Below, in pieces: positions 33,919 through 42,861 of a stretch of DNA of 64,000 nt. The notes beneath the pieces were generated by a model. That model made no database searches. It was not told where the DNA came from and was given only the letters and a program-made list of their open reading frames with translations. The stretch comes from CAIXSC01 sp046349915 (GTDB taxonomy: Bacteria; Planctomycetota; Planctomycetia; Pirellulales; Pirellulaceae), in contig JAXMBL010000004.1 in assembly GCA_046349915.1 (NCBI GenBank), positions 1,555,815-1,619,814 on the forward strand. Direction: 5' to 3'. The first letter of the stretch is position 1. Each line of letters begins with the position of its first letter. The translations under genes and the position numbers were made by a program.

Positions 33919-34884
33919 ATGGGCATCAAGTTTCTCTGTCCTCATGGACACAAGCTCAACGTCAAGACGTTCCTGGCTGGCAAGAAAGGCGTTTGTCCCG
34001 AATGTGGCGAGCGTTTCGTGGTGCCGCTCGAAAGTCAACCCAAACAGCGCGTCGCATCGATCGGCGTGTCGAGCGCTCTCCAAGCGGGCGTACAAGCCGC
34101 TCATGAAGCAGTGGCAGGTGGCATGCATGATGGCCATATCGTGGCGGCTCGCGATGACCACGAAGGGGTCGTGGCAGGTCATGCAGCAGTAGGACAAGTA
34201 CCCGTGGGACAAGTGGCGGTTGCCGCCGGACCGCCGGGGCACTGGGGCCCCGGGCCGAGTGGTATGCCGGTGGCTCCTGCGAGTCTCCCCATGGGAACGC
34301 CGGTCGGAGTGGCGCCACAGGCTTATCCAACTTCCGCTCCAGTACCCGCTCCTCTCGACCCACTCTCCGAGGCCCCGCAGGCGACTTGGTATGTGCGACC
34401 ACCCTCCGGTGGACAGTTTGGTCCCGCGAAAAGCGACCTCTTGCGACGTTGGATTACCGAAGGCCGAGTCAGCGCCGACTCGCTGGTGTGGCGTGAAGAT
34501 TGGCCCGACTGGCGCACTGCCGGGGGATTGCTGCCAGGCGTCGGCGAGGCGCCTGCTCCCGCACCAGTAAAGGCGCCGATGCCAACGGCATCGCCCGCAT
34601 ATGGGGCGACTGCGCCCAGTATGTTGTTGGGTCAACCGGCGGGTATGGCAGGGCCGGCAGTTCCCGTGGGAGGCATGATCACGGGCCCGGCCGTTGGAAC
34701 TCCGCTGGGAGCGCCGATTGGAACTCCATCCGCGGGCGGAACACTCGCCGGCGCCGCGGCGCCAGCACGGCCCGTGGTGGGGCGTCGTCCTCGCTCGCAA
34801 TATGGCTTGCTGATCGTGATCATGCTCGCCTTGATCGCCATCCTACTGCTGGTTGCCTTAGTCTACGTGATCAAGTCTAATTGA
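33919..34884 (+). CDS. Zinc-ribbon/GYF_2 membrane protein
   Basis: 321 residues. The N-terminus has a zinc ribbon with CPHG at residues 7-10 and CPECGERF near 27. A Gly/Pro/Ala/Val-rich linker follows, then a GYF_2 (DUF4339) domain near 155-200 (TWYVRPPSGGQFGPAKSDLL, VWREDWPDW). After a second low-complexity linker (P, G, A repeats, about 210-290) one membrane helix closes the protein (LLIVIMLALIAILLLVALVY, near 297). The layout is common in planctomycetes, with GYF_2 probably binding proline-rich peptides on the cytoplasmic side. Precise partner unknown. Unusual A/G/P linkers make the frame's composition extreme but the domains are clear. Confidence 0.8.
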   Translation: MGIKFLCPHGHKLNVKTFLAGKKGVCPECGERFVVPLESQPKQRVASIGVSSALQAGVQAAHEAVAGGMHDGHIVAARDDHEGVVAGHAAVGQVPVGQVAVAAGPPGHWGPGPSGMPVAPASLPMGTPVGVAPQAYPTSAPVPAPLDPLSEAPQATWYVRPPSGGQFGPAKSDLLRRWITEGRVSADSLVWREDWPDWRTAGGLLPGVGEAPAPAPVKAPMPTASPAYGATAPSMLLGQPAGMAGPAVPVGGMITGPAVGTPLGAPIGTPSAGGTLAGAAAPARPVVGRRPRSQYGLLIVIMLALIAILLLVALVYVIKSN

Positions 34885-34982
34885 TCGGTCGCTGGGGAGG
34901 TTTCCCTGGCGGTAACCGTCTTAATTGTCGTATTCGGCGAGACCGCCAACAGCGTGTCTTGCTCTCATGGGAGAAGGCGTCG

Positions 34983-35576
34983 ATGCGTTCGTCGAACAAG
35001 TGGACCGGGCTGTGGGCCGTAATCGTGGGTGTTGCTTGCTGGAGCGTCTTGGCCGCGGGCGTGACAACGCCAGGGCAGGCCGAGGAAAAGGCAGGCAACG
35101 CCGAGATTGGTTTGGCGGAAGGCAAGTTGCAATTAACGGCGCCCAAGACCTGGGTTCGCAAGCAACCAAAGACTCGCATCGTCGAGCACGAGTTTGCGGT
35201 GCCGGTCGCCGAAGGCGACTCGGTCGAAGGCCGTTTCACCGTGATGGGTGCGGGCGGCGGCGTCGAGGCGAACATTGATCGCTGGCTCGGTCAGTTCACT
35301 CAACCCGACGGCTCGTCGACCAAGGAAAAGGCCAAAATCCAGAAGATGCAGGTCAACGGAGTCGAAGTCCACTTCGTCGATATCGGCGGCAACTTCAAGG
35401 ATCAGCCGGGGCCGTTCGCGCCCGCGGTCACTCGCGAAAACTATCGCATGCTGGGCGCGATCATCGTCACCGAAAAGTCAGGCATGCACTTCTTGAAGCT
35501 CTACGGTCCCAAGGCCACGATTGGTGGACAAGAGCAGGCCTTCAAGGACATGCTCAATGGTTTGAAGGTCAAGTAA
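34983..35576 (+). CDS. Small exported protein of unknown function
   Basis: 197 residues from ATG 34983, the start that opens a signal peptide (WAVIVGVACWSVLAAGVTTP) with cleavage near residue 33. The mature part is a compact alpha/beta domain with KLQLTAPKTWVRKQPKTRIV, EHEFAVPVAEGDSVEGRFTV and TEKSGMHFLKLYGPKATIGG, probably periplasmic. No family is recognised. It follows the GYF_2 gene by 98 bases and may share its promoter. Its stop lies eight bases from the stop of the convergent FadL-like gene, with no visible terminator between them. Confidence 0.7.
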   Translation: MRSSNKWTGLWAVIVGVACWSVLAAGVTTPGQAEEKAGNAEIGLAEGKLQLTAPKTWVRKQPKTRIVEHEFAVPVAEGDSVEGRFTVMGAGGGVEANIDRWLGQFTQPDGSSTKEKAKIQKMQVNGVEVHFVDIGGNFKDQPGPFAPAVTRENYRMLGAIIVTEKSGMHFLKLYGPKATIGGQEQAFKDMLNGLKVK

Positions 35577-35584
35577 GACCTAGC

Positions 35585-36853
35585 TCATTCCGCAGCCACA
35601 TCGACGGCGTTCGGGCACGAACCGCGACCGAATCGCCAAGTCATGCCCAGGCCTATCCAGTAGCTCTGCAGAGTCGTGGTGGTGAGGGCGCCGAGTTGCT
35701 CGGAGTCAGGCAGCATGCCGCCCGCCATCAGGTCCATGTCGATGCCTGGAAGTGCGTCGACGATGCCGATACCGGCGGAGATGCGGTGTTGGTTAGTGAC
35801 GGCGACGAGCGCTTGCGAGTAACGGACGCTGGGAAGGTTACCCAGCGGGATGCCGCCTAAGTTGAAGTCAGGCGTTTGGTCGATGGGGTTCTCGGCCCAG
35901 GTGTAGCCCGCTCGCAGTCGCACGCGGCCGAGGCCGTATTGAGAACCGAGTTGCACGACCCATTGGTTGTCGTAGACGGCGCTGTAAAGTTGAGTTTCGT
36001 CCCACATCTTGTAGAGGACGTCAACGGCCAGCAGTAGTTGCCCGTCCATCAACGATTCGTTGGCGAATCCGACGCCGAAGTTCTGCGGCAGTTCCATATT
36101 GATGTCGCGAGCGACGAGATCATTGGGAAGCAGTATGGCGTTATCGAAGCGGAACGATTGTTCGGTCTGGTAGTACGCGCCGACCGTCGTGCAAGGATCG
36201 ACTCGATAGTTGGCGCCCACCGTTCCTCGTAACGCATAGTCAGGCGTCATGCCGCCGACGCCAACAAAGGGACCATCGAAAAAGGCGATGCCCATGGCGA
36301 TCCCCGCACCCACGGAGAGTTGCTCGGTCAAATCAAAGCCTATAGCGATGGGGAGGGAAAAGATGGCCAACGCTGAGTTCGTCCCGTTGCTTTCAGGGAC
36401 ATGTCGGTAGTCGATGGCCGCGCCGCTCGCGGTAATGAATCCCATGGCCAACGTGGCCGGCAGGCCCATGGAACTTAGGTCCTGCGTGATACCGATGTTG
36501 CCGCCTGGCGAGCCGGGTGCCGTTGACTTCGCCGTATAAGGATCGACGTTTAGCGCGGGGATGGGACCCTGCTGATCCATGTTGAACGTGGGCTCCGCCC
36601 AGGCGCCGCCAAACAGAAACTGCGTCCCCGAGAATTGGGTGAGGCTGGCGGGATTGGCGTTCATGCTGGAGGTAAGATCTTGGGGGCGAGCGATGCTGGC
36701 GCCGCCCATCGCGCCCGAGGCAGGCATGAGCGTATTATGGAGTTCGATTCCAAAGGTCTGAGCCTGCGAGTCACGCGCCAGTGCGAACAGCGCGACTTGA
36801 ATTCCCAGCATCCAGCCCAGCCACCGAATTCCTCGGCCCTGCGATCCAGTCAT
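35585..36853 (-). CDS. FadL/TodX-like outer-membrane transport protein
   Basis: 422 residues from ATG (complement of 36851-36853). AAGGAGA lies nine bases upstream, which decides this start over longer ones. A signal peptide (GWMLGIQVALFALARDSQAQ) is followed by the FadL-like N-terminal plug motif GAMGGASIARPQDLTSSMNA and NPASLTQFSG. The remainder alternates hydrophobic and polar residues in amphipathic strands, with a final aromatic strand (YWIGLGMTWRFGRG) near the C-terminus, as expected for a beta-barrel. FadL proteins admit hydrophobic compounds across the outer membrane. The substrate here is unknown. Confidence 0.8.
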   Translation of the reverse strand: MTGSQGRGIRWLGWMLGIQVALFALARDSQAQTFGIELHNTLMPASGAMGGASIARPQDLTSSMNANPASLTQFSGTQFLFGGAWAEPTFNMDQQGPIPALNVDPYTAKSTAPGSPGGNIGITQDLSSMGLPATLAMGFITASGAAIDYRHVPESNGTNSALAIFSLPIAIGFDLTEQLSVGAGIAMGIAFFDGPFVGVGGMTPDYALRGTVGANYRVDPCTTVGAYYQTEQSFRFDNAILLPNDLVARDINMELPQNFGVGFANESLMDGQLLLAVDVLYKMWDETQLYSAVYDNQWVVQLGSQYGLGRVRLRAGYTWAENPIDQTPDFNLGGIPLGNLPSVRYSQALVAVTNQHRISAGIGIVDALPGIDMDLMAGGMLPDSEQLGALTTTTLQSYWIGLGMTWRFGRGSCPNAVDVAAE

Positions 36854-37093
36854 CGTCGATCTCCTTCTACCAACATGCCGTTTCCGCATTAGATTGCTAT
36901 CGGCTAGCGTGTTTCGAAAATGACGGTTGGGATGACGTGCTTCCGAGGAATTACCCAGAATCGCAGCTCTTTGGGGTAAAGGTTTTGGTGGACTGCAAAG
37001 GACGGGTGGTTTAGGTAGGGGCTGGACACTGGAGGGTTGGTCCCTCTTCAATACTGTGGGTCTGCTGGTAGTTTTCTCGTTTGGCTGCCTTTC

Positions 37094-38584
37094 ATGACTC
37101 ACTCGATCACCTCGCCATTACTGACGTTCTCGCAAGGGACGTTGTGTCTTGAACACGCAACGCGAGCAGACTTGCAGTTTCGCTTCCCGCAGATTCCCTG
37201 GGTTTGGGATCCGCGAGTTTCTCGGTTTCGTTGTGATGCGATGCACTATCCCGCTCTGCATCATTCGCTGTGTATCGAGCGAGCGAATCTGCGGCTTAGT
37301 TCCGGGGGAAATGATCCCGCGGAGGTGTTGACGGACCGGGTGCCGGCGTGGTCGCACGTCGAGTGGCCTCGCAATGCGCTGCGTACCTTGCGAGCCGAGC
37401 AGCAAGCGGCCGTCTTGGCCTGGAGTCAAACTCGCCGCGGCTGCATCGTCATGCCGACGGGGACAGGCAAGACGGAGGTGGCGTTAGCGTTGATGCAGCA
37501 AGAGTCGGTTTCGACCTTGGTCGTCGCGCCTGTCCGCGACTTGATGTACCAGTGGCATCGCAGGATTCTGGAGAGTTTGGGGTTTGATGCGGGGATCATC
37601 GGGGACAGCGTCTTTCGAGTGAAGCCGGTCAGTGTGACGACTTATGAAAGCGCTTGTATCCACATGGAGCGTCTGGGCGATCAGTTTGGGATGATCGTGT
37701 TTGACGAGTGCCATCATTTGCCGGGCGCCGTGCGTCGCGATGCAGCGCGGATGAGCGCGGCGACTCGACGTCTTGGCCTGACCGCGACTCCGCATCGCTC
37801 CGATGGACGACACGTCGATCTGGATCAACTGATCGGCCCGGTCGTTTACGAGTTGCCGTTAGCGCAGGTGCGAGGCAAGACGCTCGCCGAGTATGAAATC
37901 GTGCGGATTCCCATCCACCTGACTCCCGCCGAACAAGGGCGCTACGACCGATTGTCGCGCGAAGTGCGCGACTATATGGCGGAACGCCGCAAGACGGAAC
38001 CCAAATTTTCGTGGGAAGATTTGTGCGCCGATGTCGCGAAAACGCCCGAATCGCGGCGAGCGTTGCGGGCTTACTTTGCCAAGAAAGCGATCGAGGATCG
38101 GGCCGAAGAAAAACTCCGGATTCTCGAGGATTTGTTTCGTCTGCATGTCGGCGAACCTTGCCTGGTGTTTGCTGGTTCGAATGCCATGGCTCGCGATGTG
38201 TCGCGGCGGTTTCTGATCCCGTGCCTATTGAATCACTGTGGAAAGAAAGAGCGTATTGAAGTGTTGCGCGGGATCGAGACGGGAGTCTATCCCGCCTTGG
38301 TCGCCAATCAAGTGCTGGATGAGGGAGTGGACCTGCCGGCCGTCAAAGTGGCCGTCGTCTTGGGAGGTTCTTCGTCTACCCGACAAGCTCAACAACGCCT
38401 GGGCCGAATTCTGCGTCGCGAACGCGGCCTGCGCGCGACTTTGTACGAAGTGGTGTGCGCCGATACGAAAGAAGCGGAACGGAGTCGCAAGCGGCGGAGT
38501 AGCGACGCTTATGCGGGGACCAAGCACCGCCGTAAACCTCCTGGCGGCGGCGGAGGAGCCCAGGGCGAGGTGGGAGGATGTTGA
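37094..38584 (+). CDS. XPB-like superfamily 2 DNA helicase
   Basis: 496 residues from ATG 37094. Helicase motifs: Walker A MPTGTGKTE near 120, DEAH-type box as VFDECHHLPG near 202, LGLTATPHRSDGRH (motif III region), and in the second RecA domain VANQVLDEGVDLP (motif V) and QRLGRILRRERG (motif VI). A damage-recognition-like N-terminal domain of about 90 residues precedes it, as in archaeal and bacterial XPB. The C-terminus is a basic, Gly-rich tail. It overlaps the next gene by seven bases. The pair XPB plus DUF790/Bax1 is a known helicase-nuclease module linked to DNA repair, so this is probably a DNA unwinding motor for the partner nuclease. Confidence 0.88.
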   Translation: MTHSITSPLLTFSQGTLCLEHATRADLQFRFPQIPWVWDPRVSRFRCDAMHYPALHHSLCIERANLRLSSGGNDPAEVLTDRVPAWSHVEWPRNALRTLRAEQQAAVLAWSQTRRGCIVMPTGTGKTEVALALMQQESVSTLVVAPVRDLMYQWHRRILESLGFDAGIIGDSVFRVKPVSVTTYESACIHMERLGDQFGMIVFDECHHLPGAVRRDAARMSAATRRLGLTATPHRSDGRHVDLDQLIGPVVYELPLAQVRGKTLAEYEIVRIPIHLTPAEQGRYDRLSREVRDYMAERRKTEPKFSWEDLCADVAKTPESRRALRAYFAKKAIEDRAEEKLRILEDLFRLHVGEPCLVFAGSNAMARDVSRRFLIPCLLNHCGKKERIEVLRGIETGVYPALVANQVLDEGVDLPAVKVAVVLGGSSSTRQAQQRLGRILRRERGLRATLYEVVCADTKEAERSRKRRSSDAYAGTKHRRKPPGGGGGAQGEVGGC

Positions 38585-39783
38585 CCAAACAGCAGGGCTT
38601 GGCCTCGCTCGACTTCGAGCGAGGACTGATTGTGCCTGACCGACTCACCCGAAGTTCGCACCGACAATACCTGCAATACGCCAATCGGATGCTCGAGTGG
38701 TATCGGGCGGGAATCGGACGAACTCGCCAAGAGCTACATCGAGGAGTCGCCGAGATTTTGGCGATGGAGGAGGACTGTCCGGTAAGGCGAATCGCCGCCT
38801 TCTCCAAGTTGCTGGATGACGTCTCCGAATACCAGCGGGATAGGGCAGGGAAGGCCGCGGCCTTGCGACGCGAGGTGTTTCATCGAGCGGCTCGACGCCA
38901 TCCGCTGGTCCGCGAGCCTGATCGGTTGTTTGAGAACTCCGAGGCCCGCGTGAAGGCGGAAGTCGCCGAGTCGCTCGGCAAGTCCTGGGAGACGATTGAC
39001 GCCGAGCTATTCGCGGATGTGATCGAGTTTCACCGACTGCAAAAATTCGAGGGATACGCGGATGGGGCGGCGCTATTGTCGAGATACAACGTCGCTCAAG
39101 TGCAAGTTGCTTTGTATGGCGCCCAATCGGTGACCATTATGGCGACCGCCGACTTCAAGACGATTCTCAAGTATGCAAAGTTGGCTCGCTTGCTGCATAC
39201 GGTCCAGCGTACCCAGGAAAACGAGTGGCTCATCCGGCTCGATGGGCCCGCCTCGATCCTACGTGAGACTCAACGTTACGGCGTGAATCTCGCCAGGTTC
39301 TTGCCGGCTCTGATCACCTGTCGCGGTTGGAAGATGCAAGCGATCGTTCCCGTGGGCCGTTCAGGCTGGAAACTGAAACTACAGTTGTCGGTCGCGGATG
39401 GTTTGAAGAGCCATCTGCCAACTCCCGAGGAGTTTGACTCGGAGGTCGAGAGTCGCTTTGCCGCGAGTTGGGGAACGGAGCCGCGAGCTGGTTGGCGATT
39501 GATGCGGGAGAGCGAGATCCTGTTCGAGGATCAGCACGTCTTCTTCCCCGATTTCACCTTCGAACACGAGGACGGACGTCGCAAGCATCTGGAGATTGTC
39601 GGGTTTTGGACGCCGGAATACATCGAGGCAAAATCGGTTACGTTGAGCCGTTTCGCGCGACATGAAGTGGCGGTGGCCGTTGTCGCGAGCCAGTTAGAGA
39701 GTCTACCGAAGCTACCCGGTGAACGTCTGATCTACAAAACGCGGCTCAAAGTGGCTGATGTGGAAGCGTGGTTAGCCAAGTAA
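38578..39783 (+). CDS. DUF790/Bax1-like nuclease
   Basis: 401 residues from ATG 38578, overlapping the helicase stop by seven bases, with GGGAGG upstream. The start LTKQQGLASLDFERGLIVPD is typical of DUF790. A nuclease-like core lies near the C-terminus: EDQHVFFPDFTFEHEDGRR then KHLEIVGFWTPEYIEAK, with the D and E of a PD-(D/E)xK-type site visible and V where Lys often stands. In archaea the family is called Bax1 and forms a complex with XPB that unwinds and cuts bubble DNA. By analogy this would be the cutting subunit here. Length fits the family. Confidence 0.85.
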   Translation: MLTKQQGLASLDFERGLIVPDRLTRSSHRQYLQYANRMLEWYRAGIGRTRQELHRGVAEILAMEEDCPVRRIAAFSKLLDDVSEYQRDRAGKAAALRREVFHRAARRHPLVREPDRLFENSEARVKAEVAESLGKSWETIDAELFADVIEFHRLQKFEGYADGAALLSRYNVAQVQVALYGAQSVTIMATADFKTILKYAKLARLLHTVQRTQENEWLIRLDGPASILRETQRYGVNLARFLPALITCRGWKMQAIVPVGRSGWKLKLQLSVADGLKSHLPTPEEFDSEVESRFAASWGTEPRAGWRLMRESEILFEDQHVFFPDFTFEHEDGRRKHLEIVGFWTPEYIEAKSVTLSRFARHEVAVAVVASQLESLPKLPGERLIYKTRLKVADVEAWLAK

Positions 39784-39799
39784 TCGGTCACCGAAAGTA

Positions 39800-39902
39800 C
39801 GACGGACTTCCAGTCCGTCGCTCCTCCTTGTACGACGGATTTCTAGTCCGTCGATCCTCCTACACCTCGCAAGCCTCTTTTCGACGGACTGGAAGTCCGT
39901 CG
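39800..39902. repeat. Three CGACGGACT palindromes
   Basis: Copies at 39800-39820 (centre TCC), 39833-39853 (one arm change, centre TCT) and 39882-39902 (opposite orientation, centre GGA). They begin 17 bases after the stop of the Bax1-like gene. Confidence 0.9.
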
Positions 39903-39938
39903 TACCAAACCCGACCCCCGCAGGCCCTTGAAGATCGA

Positions 39939-39944
39939 TATAAT
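39939..39944 (+). promoter_or_regulatory. -10 box upstream of the membrane protein gene
   Basis: A perfect TATAAT at 39939-39944, 47 bases before the start. No good -35 hexamer is seen at 16-18 bases. Confidence 0.35.
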
Positions 39945-39991
39945 GCCCGCGAACGCCTTGGAGTGAGCAGGTATTGTGAGAGGGGTTACGG

Positions 39992-41230
39992 ATGACGGGG
40001 CAAAATGGCATTGTGCGCGAGATCTCGTGGCGCGACATCTTTCCTTGGCTGGTCTTGTTTCGGACGAATTTTCTGGCATTGCGGGCCTCGGTCTTGTTCG
40101 TCGCCTGCCTGGGAACGTTGGCAGCGCCTCTAGGGTGGCGGTTGGCGGAGAGCCTCTGGCTGAGTGAGGAGGCCTTACAGGACTCGCAATTCCGCGGTTT
40201 TGTCGAACAGCAGCGAGCATGGCCAACCCGCATCACACCCAGCTCGTCGCCCGTGGAGGGAGGCCTAACAAGAGCGGAACAGATGGTGCGTCATCCACTG
40301 CAAGAGGGCCTTGGCGCCGCTTGGCGCCGATTGGTGGGACCGTTTCGAGTGGTGTTTCAAGCCGGTCCGCTGGGAGGCGCTCAGTGCCTCTATCTGCTCA
40401 CCGGAATTCTCTGGTCGCTCATGGTCTGGGGCTTTGTGGGCGGCACGATTGCTCGAGTGGCTGTCGTCAATATCGGACTCGAAGAGGACCCCGGAATCGT
40501 TAACTCGATAACCTTCGCATGGCGTCGTCTCAGGTCGCTCGCGATGGCGCCTGTCTTGCCATTGCCCGTCATGATGCTGTTCTCGCTACCCGTCGTGCTG
40601 CTGGGGTGGCTCATGCGTTACGACGCCGGTGTGCTGCTGGGCGGCCTTCTGTGGTTCTTTGTTCTGTTGGTGGCTTTTGCGGTGACCTGGTTGTTGGTCG
40701 GGCTGGTGCTCGGCTGGCCCTTCATGCCGGCTGTCATCGTGACCGAGGAAGGAGGCGATCACTTTGAAGCCTTCCATCGTTCCTACTCGTACGTCTACAA
40801 CTCGCCCCTGCACTATGCCTTCTTTTGGCTGCTAGCCGGGCTCTTGGGACTGCTGGGATGTTGGACCGTCGACACGATGGCGGACACGACGCTGCAAGTC
40901 GTCATTTCCACGGTATCGCTTGGGTCAGGCCAAGAGCGTTGGCGGCAGATTGCGGACGTGTCGGGCGGAGGTGACGCGGACGGAATGCTCTGGGCCGGCG
41001 GCCGGTTGATCGGTTTCTTCGAGCAATTCTTGGGGTTAGTGACCACCGCTTTCCGGTATGCGATCTTCTTCATGTCCACCGCGACCATCTACCTGCTGTT
41101 GCGGCAACAAGTCGACGATGCCGAACTGGACGAGGTCTGCCGCGATGCTGACTCGCTTGATGAAGACGTAGCAGACGATGCCGACTCGTCGGTCGACCCC
41201 AGCGACAACGCAGGGCCGACCGAGCCTTAG
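39992..41230 (+). CDS. Multi-pass membrane protein of unknown function
   Basis: 412 residues. Hydrophobic segments are seen near 30-50, 132-160 (LYLLTGILWSLMVWGFVGGT), 187-208, 213-250 (a double helix, GVLLGGLLWFFVLLVAFAVT), 273-292 and 345-368 (FFMSTATIYLLL). The N-terminal part has an amphipathic start (REISWRDIFPWLVLFRTNFL) and the last 40 residues are strongly acidic (DDAELDEVCRDADSLDED...). No family is recognised. It stands alone between repeats and a convergent PQQ gene, so context gives no hint beyond the inner membrane. Confidence 0.7.
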   Translation: MTGQNGIVREISWRDIFPWLVLFRTNFLALRASVLFVACLGTLAAPLGWRLAESLWLSEEALQDSQFRGFVEQQRAWPTRITPSSSPVEGGLTRAEQMVRHPLQEGLGAAWRRLVGPFRVVFQAGPLGGAQCLYLLTGILWSLMVWGFVGGTIARVAVVNIGLEEDPGIVNSITFAWRRLRSLAMAPVLPLPVMMLFSLPVVLLGWLMRYDAGVLLGGLLWFFVLLVAFAVTWLLVGLVLGWPFMPAVIVTEEGGDHFEAFHRSYSYVYNSPLHYAFFWLLAGLLGLLGCWTVDTMADTTLQVVISTVSLGSGQERWRQIADVSGGGDADGMLWAGGRLIGFFEQFLGLVTTAFRYAIFFMSTATIYLLLRQQVDDAELDEVCRDADSLDEDVADDADSSVDPSDNAGPTEP

Positions 41231-41243
41231 TTGGACGCGAATC

Positions 41244-42506
41244 CTACTTCCAAGTGTAGACGCTCAAGCCTTTCAGATCGCGCACGATCAGCTGTTGGCC
41301 GCTGACGGCCAAGTGAGCCCAGGTTTCCTCATCGCTGATGTGTCGTTCGTCAATCAGCTTGAACTCCTTCGGATCGGCCTGAATGAGCAGCAGATCGCCG
41401 CGTTCATCGAGCGCCAGAATGCGGTCATTGTTGGCAACCATACTCCAATACTTGCCGAAGGTCTTGGGCGTCGTCCAAGTCTGCTCGCCTGATGCCAGGT
41501 TAATGCAAGTGAAGCGTTGATTGCGCAGGTGGATATAGGCATGTCCATCGATAATGACGGGGGACGACATGTAGCCTTGCGTTTTGTTTTCCCAGGCGGT
41601 CGAGACGGTGAACTTGTCCCCCTCGCGTTTCACGGCATAAGCGAGGCTCTTTCCTCCGTAAGCGCTGGTGAAAAAGCGACCTTCGTGCAACACGGGAGTA
41701 AGGATGTTCATGCCGCGGAAAGCCGGCACGTCTTCCGACCACAACACCTCGCCGGACGCCGGCGAGACGCCTGCCAGCTTCTGCCGAGTCTGAACGACCA
41801 ACTGGGGTTGGCCCTCCAGCGAAACGTAGGTGGGCGATGAGAACGCGCTCCCTTCCATCCCCCCGTTGTCGGCGAGTGCCTTCCATTGAGTCTCGCCAGT
41901 TAGTGCATTGAGTTTAAGGAAAGCGGCGCCCGCCTGAACGTAGACCGACCCATCGATCACCAGGGGCGAGCAGACGAACCCGAAAGAGGGAACGGGGGTC
42001 TTCATCTCGGCGACGAAATCTCGTCGCCACAACTGCTGGCCGTCGGAGGCCCGCAAGCACACCAGCACGTCTCGCATGCCGGCCACGTACAGCCGCTCGC
42101 CGTCGAACGCCGGAGTGCTGCGAATCCAGTCTCCATTGCTCTTCGCAAAGAAAGGAACGCTCAACGCCCCCTCCCATTCGACGGACCAAACCGGTTTGCC
42201 CGTCGCTCGGTCAAAAGCACGCACCACTTCCTTCGCTCGATCGACGGTCTCTGTCGTGAAAACTCGGTCGGCGGTGACGATCGGCCCCGAATAGCTGGGC
42301 CCCAATTCGACTCGCCACTCACGCTTCAAGTGCTCGTCCTTCAATGAGTTAGGCCAATCTACTCCGCTGATTTGGCCGTCTCGAGTCGGTCCCCGCCATT
42401 GACTCCAATCCAAAGCGTCGGCGGTTGCGTAGAACCACAAGCTACAGGCGACTCCGGCGAATACAAAGCGAGCCATTTGGGGCAAGTTTGGGGCGAAGCG
42501 ATGCAT
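41244..42506 (-). CDS. Exported PQQ-type beta-propeller protein (BamB-like)
   Basis: 420 residues from ATG (complement of 42504-42506). A signal peptide (ARFVFAGVACSLWFYATADA) is followed by the planctomycete-typical opening DWSQWRGPTRDGQISGVDWP. The rest consists of PQQ/quinoprotein-like propeller blades, e.g. VVRAFDRATGKPVWSVEWEG, LVCLRASDGQQLWRRDFVAE, LNALTGETQWKALADNGG and CINLASGEQTWTTPKTFGKY. Such proteins resemble BamB or quinoprotein dehydrogenases, but no PQQ ligands or heme motif are evident, so a binding role in the periplasm is most likely. It is divergent from the sigma factor gene, with a hairpin and a candidate promoter between them. Confidence 0.85.
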   Translation of the reverse strand: MHRFAPNLPQMARFVFAGVACSLWFYATADALDWSQWRGPTRDGQISGVDWPNSLKDEHLKREWRVELGPSYSGPIVTADRVFTTETVDRAKEVVRAFDRATGKPVWSVEWEGALSVPFFAKSNGDWIRSTPAFDGERLYVAGMRDVLVCLRASDGQQLWRRDFVAEMKTPVPSFGFVCSPLVIDGSVYVQAGAAFLKLNALTGETQWKALADNGGMEGSAFSSPTYVSLEGQPQLVVQTRQKLAGVSPASGEVLWSEDVPAFRGMNILTPVLHEGRFFTSAYGGKSLAYAVKREGDKFTVSTAWENKTQGYMSSPVIIDGHAYIHLRNQRFTCINLASGEQTWTTPKTFGKYWSMVANNDRILALDERGDLLLIQADPKEFKLIDERHISDEETWAHLAVSGQQLIVRDLKGLSVYTWK

Positions 42507-42515
42507 AGAGGCCTC

Positions 42516-42540
42516 ATGCCGTCGGTTTTTCCGATGGCAT
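42516..42540 (-). promoter_or_regulatory. Hairpin in the leader of the PQQ gene
   Basis: ATGCCGTCGG (42516-42525) pairs with CCGATGGCAT (42531-42540), one G-T pair, around five T. It lies ten bases before the start codon of the reverse-strand gene, so it could hinder or regulate translation. Confidence 0.45.
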
Positions 42541-42565
42541 TCGATGGAATAACTGATTGAGTTGA

Positions 42566-42594
42566 ACGATATGAACGTTTTATGCGTAGGACAA
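42566..42594 (-). promoter_or_regulatory. Candidate promoter of the PQQ gene
   Basis: On the reverse strand TTGTCC, 17 bases, TATCGT. It lies 60 bases upstream of the start codon. Confidence 0.35.
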
Positions 42595-42741
42595 AGAAAC
42601 GGCAAGTCTGTGTGGTGTGAATTCTCCGCGGGACTTGCGGTCAGGGTGGATCGCACGAAGAACGCGGAAATGCTTGGAATGACAAGCTGTTGCCGCGATT
42701 GTTCTTGAGAGGTACGGGCGACGGATTACAAAACTTCCTTG

Positions 42742-42770
42742 TTGCCCATGGAATGGACGTGCGGTATGAT
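42742..42770 (+). promoter_or_regulatory. Candidate promoter of the sigma factor gene
   Basis: TTGCCC (42742-42747), 17 bases, TATGAT (42765-42770). Transcription would begin near 42777, so coding starts before that position can be excluded, supporting the ATG at 42862. Confidence 0.5.
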
Positions 42771-42861
42771 TTTGGACGATTTGAATGTTTTTCGCGTCAT
42801 GACGATCGAGCCGGACAACCAGAGGATGCGGACGGTAAGGCCGCCGCGGGGAGACGAAGAC

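Larger units (their letters stand above)
42507..42861. other. Divergent intergenic region between PQQ and sigma genes
   Basis: 355 bases with no gene. It holds a hairpin (42516-42540) in the leader of the PQQ gene, a candidate reverse-strand promoter (42566-42594) and a candidate forward promoter for the sigma gene (42742-42770). Confidence 0.6.

Noticed and set aside
33230..34192. 320-codon forward frame over the ClpP-like gene
   Set aside because: It overlaps two genes with recognised domains and its product has none.
19519..39902. Palindromes as intrinsic terminators
   Set aside because: Stable stems, but no T-tract after them; the only convincing intrinsic terminator is after tRNA-Gly.
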